Notes under the pieces: model-generated
Database searches by the model: none
Seen by the model: the letters and a program-made list of their open reading frames with translations, nothing else
Told to the model about the DNA's origin: nothing
Assembly: GCA_002361615.1 (NCBI GenBank)
Contig: DETK01000041.1
Coordinates: 27,173 to 39,530 of the forward strand
Source: Bacteroidales bacterium UBA3290
GTDB lineage: Bacteria; Bacteroidota; Bacteroidia; Bacteroidales; UBA932
Reading direction: 5' to 3'
Length of the DNA: 12,358 nt
Position numbers and translations under genes: made by a program
Shown: piece by piece, positions 6,926 through 12,358 of the stretch
How the letters are laid out: the number at the start of each line of letters is the position of its first letter
How positions within the stretch are numbered: position 1 is the first letter of the stretch

Positions 6926-7999
6926 TTACAAGTTGAAATGCCGCTTGAGCGCTTCCCATTCGCGGACCATCTTGTCGTAGTCACTCCGGTTGAGCCACTC
7001 GTCGCGGCGGCCGATCCATTCGAGGATGGGAATGACGGTATAGTTCTTTTCCAGTCCGCCGTGCCGGGAGCACCACAGATAGGTGGGGAAGGCATCGGCG
7101 ATGGTGGCCCGGTAGCCGTCGCTGACCACGACCAGTTCGTAGAGCATCTCGATCTGTGTGTTGACGTCGCTCTGGTTGGACACGTAGTTGCCCAGCGAAT
7201 AAGCGACAGCGTGCGGCGGCTCGAAGAGGGTCGGCTGTACGACGTGGGGATGGCCGCCGATGACGGCGTCCACGCCCAGTTCGAACAGACGCTTCACCCA
7301 TTCGCGCTGCTGGAGGCTGGGCTCGAGATGGTATTCCAGACCCCAGTGCGGCAGGGCCACGATCAGGTCGGCCTGCCGGTCCTGTGCGCGCCGGACGACG
7401 GCTTCCACGTGCTCCGGGTCGAGCAGGTTGACGCGCCAGGGCGGCGGGACGGGGAGGCCGTTGGTGCCATAGGTGAAGTTGATGAAGGCGACCCGGATGC
7501 CCTTGATGTCCACGATCAGCGGGTTGTTTTCGTATTCCTCGCCTTCCGAGCGATAGACGCCCGTGAAGGGGATGCCCATCCGCGAATAGACGACATAGGT
7601 GCTGTCGATGCCGGCGCGGCCCTTGTCGCAGATATGGTTGTTGGCCGTCAGGAACAGGTCGATGCCGCTGCGCTGCGCTTCGTAGGCAAGGCTTTGCGGC
7701 GCGGAGAACTGGGGATAACCGGAGTAAGGCGTGATGCCGATGGGGAATTCCATGTTGGCCACGGCGAAATCGGCTGCTTCGATCCGGGGGAGGATGTGCT
7801 TGAAATAGGAGCTGTAGTCGAAATCGGCGGGGTCGTTGCGGTTGCCGCCGCTGCGCAGGGCGGCGGTCACTTGCGGGCCGTGCGACATCACGTCGCCGAT
7901 GAAGACGATCCGGATGGTGTCGGGCGTGCCTGCATGGGCCTTCAGGCAACAGGCCAGCAGCAACGGGAGGAGAAAGATTTTCCGGATGGTTTTTAACAT
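6926..7999 (-). CDS. CapA-family metallophosphatase-like protein
   Basis: An exported protein of the CapA/PgsA family, which belongs to the metallophosphatase fold and is named after poly-gamma-glutamate capsule synthesis; many members have no known capsule role. The ATG at 7999 is preferred over a GTG three codons upstream, giving 357 residues. The N-terminus (MLKTIRKIFLLPLLLACC) is a signal peptide; LLAC (14-17) could be a lipobox, or cleavage may follow KAHA (20-23). Family motifs are all present: FIGDVMSHG (33-41), NMEFPI (82-87), TANNHICDKG (118-127), LPHWGLEYH (216-224), DAVIGGHPHVVQP (244-256) and YSLGNYVSNQ (267-276). No pgsB, pgsC or capsule genes are nearby, so a capsule role is not supported. 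It leads an operon with phoH and is divergent from the SPOR lipoprotein gene. Confidence 0.88.
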   Translation of the reverse strand: MLKTIRKIFLLPLLLACCLKAHAGTPDTIRIVFIGDVMSHGPQVTAALRSGGNRNDPADFDYSSYFKHILPRIEAADFAVANMEFPIGITPYSGYPQFSAPQSLAYEAQRSGIDLFLTANNHICDKGRAGIDSTYVVYSRMGIPFTGVYRSEGEEYENNPLIVDIKGIRVAFINFTYGTNGLPVPPPWRVNLLDPEHVEAVVRRAQDRQADLIVALPHWGLEYHLEPSLQQREWVKRLFELGVDAVIGGHPHVVQPTLFEPPHAVAYSLGNYVSNQSDVNTQIEMLYELVVVSDGYRATIADAFPTYLWCSRHGGLEKNYTVIPILEWIGRRDEWLNRSDYDKMVREWEALKRHFNL

Positions 8000-8048
8000 C
8001 AAGTCCACTTTAGGATGTAAAGTTAAACTTTTTATGACTTTTTTGTGC

Positions 8049-8056
8049 TATCTTTG
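8049..8056 (+). promoter_or_regulatory. -7 promoter box for the SPOR lipoprotein-gcvT operon
   Basis: TATCTTTG is a perfect match to the Bacteroidota -7 consensus TAnnTTTG and lies 7 bases before the ATG at 8064. Transcription would begin at or very close to the start codon, suggesting a leaderless or near-leaderless message. A clear TTTG -33 box is not seen at the expected distance; a T-rich stretch (8029-8033) is the nearest candidate. The region between 8000 and 8048 is AT-rich compared with its surroundings. Confidence 0.65.
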
Positions 8057-8063
8057 TTCGAAT

Positions 8064-8555
8064 ATGAGAAATCAACTCTTCGCTTTGGCCCTGCTGGCCG
8101 CCTTGTTGCTCTTCGCACCGGGTTGCGACCGGGTGCGCGCCTCGCTCGGGAAGCCGACTTCGGCCGACCTGGCGGTTCTGCGGCAGGCGAAAGAAGCCCG
8201 CGAGCAGGCCGTCCGCGATTCCATCGCCGCCGTGGAGGCGGAGCGCGAGCGCATCGCCGCGGAAGAAGCCGCCGCTGCGGCTGCCGCCGAGTCGGCGGTC
8301 CTGCGCCGCTACTACGCCGTAGCCGGCGCCTTCAAGGATTCCACCGGCGTGCAGATTTACAGCAAAAAGTTGCAGGAGAACGGTTTCCGCGTCCGCTGCT
8401 TCGATTTCAAGAGCGGGCTGAAGGTCGTCTGTGTGGAAGGCAGCGACTCGCTCGACGTCGTCCGGCGCGATATGGCCGCCATCAAGAAGCTCGGCCTTGC
8501 CCCGACCGATCCCTGGATCTACAACACCACTCAGAAACTACACAAGGAAATATGA
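8064..8555 (+). CDS. SPOR-domain-like lipoprotein
   Basis: A 163-residue envelope protein. The start at 8064 is chosen because it gives a signal peptide (MRNQLFALALLAALLLFAPGC) and follows a strong -7 box; the frame stays open upstream but through the promoter. Cys21 after APG is a possible lipidation site, although the lipobox is not ideal. Residues 33-78 form a charged, alanine-rich helix (AKEAREQAVRDSI, then an EAERERIAAEE stretch and a poly-alanine run), probably a coiled-coil or spacer. Residues 80-155 resemble a SPOR domain, the fold that binds denuded peptidoglycan glycan strands: YYAVAGAFKDSTGVQIYSKK, ENGFRVRCFDFKSGLKVVC, and a final helix ending DPWIYN. The stop overlaps the gcvT start as ATGA, so the two are translationally coupled. 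The family call rests on pattern, not on an alignment. Confidence 0.78.
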   Translation: MRNQLFALALLAALLLFAPGCDRVRASLGKPTSADLAVLRQAKEAREQAVRDSIAAVEAERERIAAEEAAAAAAAESAVLRRYYAVAGAFKDSTGVQIYSKKLQENGFRVRCFDFKSGLKVVCVEGSDSLDVVRRDMAAIKKLGLAPTDPWIYNTTQKLHKEI

Positions 8556-9658
8556 AAAATACCGTATTCACTGAGAAGCACATCGCGCTGGGTGCGAAGA
8601 TGGCTCCGTTTGCCGGCTACAACATGCCGATCCAATACAAGGGTATCAACGAGGAACATGCTACCGTACGCGAAGGTGTCGGCGTGTTCGACGTTTCCCA
8701 CATGGGCGAAATCTGGGTCTGCGGCCCGAAGGCGCTCCCCTTCATGCAGTACGTCTCTTCCAACGACGCCTCGGTCCTCTTCCCGGGCAAGGCACAGTAC
8801 ACCTGCTTCCCCAACGGAAAGGGCGGCATCGTCGACGACTTCATCCTCTACTGCTTCAGCACGGAGAAATACCTGCTCGCCGTCAATGCGGCCAACATCG
8901 AGAAAGACTGGAACCACCTGTGCGCCATCGCGCCGAAGTTCGGTCTGGAAGTGGGCAAGGAACTGGTGAACGCCTCCGACGCCACCTGCCAGCTCGCCAT
9001 CCAGGGCCCGAAGGCCATGGAGGTCATGCAGAAACTCTGCAAGGAAGACATCCTTTCGATGGAATACTACACTTTCAAGCAACTTGAAGTGGCCGGCATT
9101 CCCGACGCCATCCTCTCGACCACCGGCTATACCGGCAGCGGCGGATGCGAGGTCTATGTCCCCAACGAGTATGGCGACCAGCTCTGGAAAGCTGTCTTCG
9201 AGGCCGGCGAACCTTTCGGCATCCAGCCGATCGGCCTGGGCGCCCGCGACACGCTCCGTCTGGAGATGGGCTTCTGCCTCTATGGCAACGATATCGACGA
9301 CACGACTTCCCCGCTGGAGGCCGGTCTGGGCTGGATCACCAAGTTCAACGATGTCAAAGGTGACTTCATCGACAAGCAGTACCTGCTCGACCAGAAGGCG
9401 GCCGGTCTGAAGCGCAAGCTTGTCGGTTTCGAACTTGTGGACCGCGGCATCGCCCGTCACGAGATGCCCATCTGCGACGCCGAAGGCAAACAGATCGGCC
9501 ACGTCACTTCCGGCACCATGGGCCCGAGCGTCAAGAAGGCGATTGGCATGGGATATGTAGATGTTCCCTACAACAAAGTCGGCAGTGAGATCTTCATCGA
9601 AGTCCGCGGCAAGCTCCTCAAGGCGGAAGTGGTGAAGATGCCGTTTTACAAGAAATAA
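8552..9658 (+). CDS. gcvT: Aminomethyltransferase, T-protein of the glycine cleavage system
   Basis: T-protein moves the one-carbon unit from aminomethyl-lipoyl H-protein to tetrahydrofolate, releasing ammonia, during glycine breakdown in the cytoplasm. The 368-residue length is normal. Motifs present: KMAPFAGYNMPIQY (16-29), GVFDVSHMGEI (44-54), GGIVDDFI (91-98, containing the catalytic aspartate), QGPKA (151-155), TGYTGSGGCE (191-200, usually TGYTGEDGFE), GARDTLRLEMG (230-240), GLGWITKF (258-265) and HVTSGTMGPSVKKAIGMGYV (317-336). The start at 8552 overlaps the upstream stop by four bases. The genes gcvH and gcvP are not in the window, so the other subunits must be encoded elsewhere. It ends directly against the next gene with no spacer. 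Confidence 0.97.
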   Translation: MKNTVFTEKHIALGAKMAPFAGYNMPIQYKGINEEHATVREGVGVFDVSHMGEIWVCGPKALPFMQYVSSNDASVLFPGKAQYTCFPNGKGGIVDDFILYCFSTEKYLLAVNAANIEKDWNHLCAIAPKFGLEVGKELVNASDATCQLAIQGPKAMEVMQKLCKEDILSMEYYTFKQLEVAGIPDAILSTTGYTGSGGCEVYVPNEYGDQLWKAVFEAGEPFGIQPIGLGARDTLRLEMGFCLYGNDIDDTTSPLEAGLGWITKFNDVKGDFIDKQYLLDQKAAGLKRKLVGFELVDRGIARHEMPICDAEGKQIGHVTSGTMGPSVKKAIGMGYVDVPYNKVGSEIFIEVRGKLLKAEVVKMPFYKK

Positions 9659-10948
9659 TTGAAAGGAAAACTGATCATACTCCTGATGCTTGAATTCTGT
9701 GCGGCAGGCCTTGCCGCACAGAATTTTGCTGTTGCCCCGTCCCTCAGGCGCCACGTCGAGGCGCTCAGCTCCGAAGAGATGGAAGGCCGTCGTGCCGGCA
9801 CGGCCGGAGAGCGGATGGCCGCCCGTTACCTCTACGATGCGCTGCGCGATGCCGGCGTGCTGATGCTCACCGACTCGCTGGGCCAGGATTTCCGGATTAC
9901 AGACGATGCAGGCGACATCCGCTCGCAGAATATCGTGGGCATCGTGGAAGGAAGCGATCCGCAGCTGCGGGAGGAGTATATCGTCGTGGGGGCGCACTAC
10001 GACCATCTGGGCACCCACACCCTGACGGTCGATGGCGAGCCGGTCGTCCAGCTCTATCCCGGTGCGGATGCCAACGCCTCGGGCGTAGCGATGCTCATCG
10101 AACTGGCCCGGATGACGGCCCAGTACAAGGGCCTGCTGCGCCGCTCTGTCCTGTTCGTGGGCTTCGGTGCCGGCGAGCAGGGGATGGCCGGTTCCTGGTA
10201 TTTCGCCAACCGGGCATTTGAACAGATCCGCCAGGTCAAGGCCATGGTCGACCTGGACTGCCTGGGCCGCAGCGGAGAAGACCATCCGCTGAGCTGTTTC
10301 TCGCAGCTTTCCCGCAGGGACCTCGATTATATCCTCGACCAGACCGCCCGGGAGTCGGTCGTCACGCTGCCCGTCGTAATCCCCGCGCCGGGCCTGTCTT
10401 CGGACTATCTGCCGTTCTACGAGCGGCAGATTCCGGTATTCCTCTTTACGACCGGCCCGACGCGGGAGCACCGCACCATCAAGGATACGCCGCGCCTGGT
10501 GGATGCACTCGCCATGGAAGCGGCTTGCAACTACCTGTACCATTTCCTGATGACGGTCTCGGGCATCGACGAGATCTCTTCCGCCGATGCCGATCCCGCC
10601 GCCCGGAGCAACCGTGCGGACAAAGTCTATACTGTCGCCGAGTGCGACGTCCGGCCACAGTTCTTCCATTCCAATGAGCGGCACTTCCTGCAGAGCTGGG
10701 TGTACAAGTATCTGAAGTACCCCCGCGAGGCTATCGAGCGGAATCTCCAGGGGCAGGTGCTGGTAAGTTTCATTATCGAAAAAGACGGCAGCGTCACCGA
10801 CGTGACCGTGGAGCACGGCATCGACGAGCTGCTCGACGACGAAGCGGTCCGCGTGGTGGAAGTTTCCCCGAAATGGATCCCCGGCCAGATCAAAGGCGTG
10901 AAAGTCCGCACAAGAATCGTCATTCCGGTGGAATTTCGCCTGAAATAA
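9659..10948 (+). CDS. M28 peptidase-like domain fused to a TonB C-terminal domain; probable pseudo-peptidase
   Basis: A 429-residue exported protein. The TTG at 9659 immediately after the gcvT stop is the likely start: it supplies the lysines of a signal peptide (KGKLIILLM, then FCAAGLAAQ), which the next ATG (9686) would lose. Residues 28-298 match the M28 zinc-peptidase fold: AHYDHLG (His113), GADANASG (Asp137), FGAGEQGMAGS (Glu173), DLDCLGR (Asp200) and TTGPTREHRTIKDT (264-277). The usual EE pair reads GE at 172-173, so the catalytic base is glycine; the last metal-ligand histidine aligns with Arg272, with His271 one residue early. Residues about 320-429 form a TonB C-terminal domain (KYPREAIERNLQGQV, DGSVTDV, PKWIPGQ, VIPVEFRLK). 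There is no TonB-type N-terminal transmembrane anchor and no proline-rich linker. A periplasmic binding or scaffold role is inferred. Confidence 0.85.
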   Translation: MKGKLIILLMLEFCAAGLAAQNFAVAPSLRRHVEALSSEEMEGRRAGTAGERMAARYLYDALRDAGVLMLTDSLGQDFRITDDAGDIRSQNIVGIVEGSDPQLREEYIVVGAHYDHLGTHTLTVDGEPVVQLYPGADANASGVAMLIELARMTAQYKGLLRRSVLFVGFGAGEQGMAGSWYFANRAFEQIRQVKAMVDLDCLGRSGEDHPLSCFSQLSRRDLDYILDQTARESVVTLPVVIPAPGLSSDYLPFYERQIPVFLFTTGPTREHRTIKDTPRLVDALAMEAACNYLYHFLMTVSGIDEISSADADPAARSNRADKVYTVAECDVRPQFFHSNERHFLQSWVYKYLKYPREAIERNLQGQVLVSFIIEKDGSVTDVTVEHGIDELLDDEAVRVVEVSPKWIPGQIKGVKVRTRIVIPVEFRLK

Positions 10949-10949
10949 C

Positions 10950-10957
10950 TATCTTTG
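10950..10957 (+). promoter_or_regulatory. -7 promoter box for leuS
   Basis: TATCTTTG is a perfect match to the Bacteroidota -7 consensus and sits just after the upstream stop codon, 25 bases before the leuS ATG. It is identical to the box at 8049-8056. A -33 TTTG is not evident at the expected distance, which lies in the coding end of the M28-TonB fusion gene. A start about 7 bases downstream would fall inside the first arm or loop of the hairpin at 10957-10979. Confidence 0.65.
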
Positions 10958-10979
10958 CGCCTGAATTTCAAACAGGCGC
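10957..10979 (+). promoter_or_regulatory. Hairpin just upstream of the leuS start codon
   Basis: GCGCCTG (10957-10963) pairs perfectly with CAGGCGC (10973-10979) around a 9-base AT-rich loop, ending three bases before the leuS ATG. A second copy of CGCCTGAA at 10937-10944 precedes the stop of the upstream gene and could pair with the same right arm. No U-run follows, so it is not a standard terminator. Any role in leuS expression is unproven. Confidence 0.4.
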
Positions 10980-10982
10980 TTC

Positions 10983-12358
10983 ATGGAATACAACTTTGTA
11001 GAGATTGAAAAGAAGTGGCAGGCCTACTGGGCTGCGCACCATACCTTCCGGGCTGAAACCGACCCGTCCCGTCCCAAGTATTATGTGCTCGACATGTTCC
11101 CTTATCCTTCGGGAGCGGGCTTGCACGTGGGTCATCCGCTGGGCTACATCGCCAGCGACATCTACAGCCGCTACAAGCGCCTGAAAGGCTTCAACGTACT
11201 GCACCCCATGGGCTACGACGCCTTCGGTCTTCCCGCCGAGCAGTATGCCATCCAGACGGGTCAGCATCCCGCCCGCACTACCGAACAGAACATCGCCCGC
11301 TACCGCCAGCAGATGGACCGCATCGGTTTCTCCTACGACTGGTCGCGCGAAGTCCGTACCTGCGACCCCGCTTACTACAAGTGGACGCAGTGGGCTTTCC
11401 TTGAAATGTTCAACCACTGGTACAATCCCGAAACCGACAAGGCCGAACCGATCGATACGCTGATTGCGAAATTCCGGGCCGAAGGCCGCTGGGACGGCCT
11501 TTCCGAGAAGGAACAGTCCGACCTGCTGATGCAGTACCGGATCGCCTATCTGGGCGAGACCTCGGTCAACTGGTGCCCGAAACTGGGAACCGTGCTGGCC
11601 AACGACGAGGTGAAGGAAGGCTATTCCGTGCGTGGCGGTTTCCCGGTGGAACAGAAGAAGATGAAGCAGTGGCAGCTGCGCGTGAGCGCCTATGCGGAGC
11701 GCCTGCTCAGCGGCTTGGACCAGCTCGACTGGACCGACTCCCTCAAGGAGATGCAGCGCAACTGGATCGGCAAGAGCCAGGGCGCAGAGATGGTGTTCCA
11801 CGTCTTCAACGGCGACAAGGAATACGAAATGACGATCTTCACCACGCGTGCCGATACAATCTTCGGCGTCACCTTCATGGTGCTCGCACCGGAAAGCGAC
11901 TGGGTGGAGAAACTCACCACACCGGAACAGAAAGAGGCCGTCGAGGCCTATCTGCTCCAGGCCAAGAAGAAGACCGAGCGCGAACGCATCGCCGAGACCC
12001 GCAAGGCGACGGGCGTCTTCTCGGGCTCCTATGCCCTCAATCCCCTGACGGGCGAAAAGGTCCCCGTCTGGATCTCCGAATACGTACTCTCGGGCTACGG
12101 TACCGGCGCCATCATGGCCGTGCCGGCACATGACAGCCGCGACTACGTTTTTGCCAAGACCTTCAACCTGCCCATCGTGCCTGTCATCGAGGGAAGCGAC
12201 ATCTCCGAGAGCAGTTTCGACGCCAAGTCGGGTGTCATGTGCAACTCCGGTTTCCTCAATGGAATGGATGTCAAGCAAGCCATCCCGGCTGCCATCGACT
12301 ACATCGAAGCGCACGGCCTGGGCCGTCGCAAGATCAACTACCGTCTGCGCGACGCCAT
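10983..12358 (+). CDS. leuS: Leucyl-tRNA synthetase, N-terminal 458 residues (3' end outside window)
   Basis: Class Ia synthetase that charges tRNA-Leu and edits mischarged products. The HIGH motif reads HVGH at 48-51 (DMFPYPSGAGLHVGHPLGY), followed by VLHPMGYDAFGLPAEQYA. VNWCPKLGTVLANDEV and the WTDSLKEMQRNWIGKS stretch lead into the CP1 editing domain, with its threonine-rich motif FTTRADTIFG (from about 286) and GTGAIMAVPAHD (373-384, editing aspartate 384). Before VNWCP there is an insertion of about 45 residues (NHWYNPETDKAEPIDTLI onward) relative to E. coli LeuRS; a similar but longer insertion is known in Bacteroides. The frame is still open at the window edge at GRRKINYRLRDA, before the KMSKS motif. 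It has its own -7 box at 10950-10957. Confidence 0.97.
   Translation, partial: MEYNFVEIEKKWQAYWAAHHTFRAETDPSRPKYYVLDMFPYPSGAGLHVGHPLGYIASDIYSRYKRLKGFNVLHPMGYDAFGLPAEQYAIQTGQHPARTTEQNIARYRQQMDRIGFSYDWSREVRTCDPAYYKWTQWAFLEMFNHWYNPETDKAEPIDTLIAKFRAEGRWDGLSEKEQSDLLMQYRIAYLGETSVNWCPKLGTVLANDEVKEGYSVRGGFPVEQKKMKQWQLRVSAYAERLLSGLDQLDWTDSLKEMQRNWIGKSQGAEMVFHVFNGDKEYEMTIFTTRADTIFGVTFMVLAPESDWVEKLTTPEQKEAVEAYLLQAKKKTERERIAETRKATGVFSGSYALNPLTGEKVPVWISEYVLSGYGTGAIMAVPAHDSRDYVFAKTFNLPIVPVIEGSDISESSFDAKSGVMCNSGFLNGMDVKQAIPAAIDYIEAHGLGRRKINYRLRDA

Noticed and set aside
6824..7996. Plus-strand open frame of 390 codons opposite the CapA-like gene
   Set aside because: It is an antisense shadow; the minus-strand frame carries every CapA motif.
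8018..8025. Minus-strand TAACTTTA as the promoter of the CapA-like gene
   Set aside because: It deviates from TAnnTTTG at the last base and has no TTTG about 20 bases upstream. A promoter must lie in this AT-rich gap, but this box is too weak to annotate.
8531..10816. Long minus-strand open frame (761 codons) opposite gcvT and the M28-TonB gene
   Set aside because: It mirrors two genes with clear family motifs and spans their junction. Its predicted protein has no recognisable domain, and long antisense frames are expected in GC-rich coding DNA.
10968..12314. Minus-strand open frame of 448 codons opposite leuS
   Set aside because: The plus strand is unmistakably LeuRS through the window edge; the reverse frame has no family features.

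Overview
The window looks like chromosomal DNA from a GC-rich member of the Bacteroidota, most likely Bacteroidales. Four things point there. Perfect or near-perfect matches to the Bacteroidota -7 promoter box (TAnnTTTG) lie in front of several genes, while Shine-Dalgarno sequences are largely absent. A surface lipoprotein carries the acidic lipoprotein export signal after its cysteine and a FISUMP domain. A TonB C-terminal domain of Bacteroidota style is present. LeuRS carries a lineage-type insertion before its VNWCP motif. Genus cannot be fixed from the sequence; a GC-rich gut lineage such as Rikenellaceae or an uncultured Bacteroidales is a guess.

Layout: (1) 1-2243, plus strand: the 3' part of recA, complete trpS, and a small outer-membrane beta-barrel protein, all tightly spaced and followed by an intrinsic terminator at 2282-2306. 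(2) 2240-4931, minus strand: an ApbE flavin transferase followed after 1 bp by a Tat-exported D-aminoacylase-type amidohydrolase. (3) 4934-4969: a compact divergent promoter region with an 8-bp inverted repeat, driving apbE leftward and a FISUMP surface lipoprotein (4990-5991) rightward. (4) 5960-7999, minus strand: a CapA-like metallophosphatase and a PhoH-like ATPase in one operon; phoH ends inside the end of the FISUMP gene. (5) 8049-10948, plus strand: a SPOR-domain lipoprotein, gcvT, and a fusion of an M28 peptidase-like domain to a TonB C-terminal domain, joined by an ATGA overlap and a zero-base junction. (6) 10950-12358: a -7 promoter box, a small hairpin and the first 458 codons of leuS, cut by the window edge.

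Most genes are core (recombination, tRNA charging, one-carbon metabolism) or cell-envelope functions. There is no mobile element, CRISPR array, tRNA or rRNA visible, and no gene-free stretch over 300 bases. The window does not contain an obvious new multi-gene system. The best leads are the M28-TonB_C fusion protein, whose canonical M28 catalytic glutamate and last histidine ligand are replaced; the symmetric divergent promoter; and dense convergent gene ends in which terminator, palindrome and stop codons lie inside the opposite gene's coding sequence.
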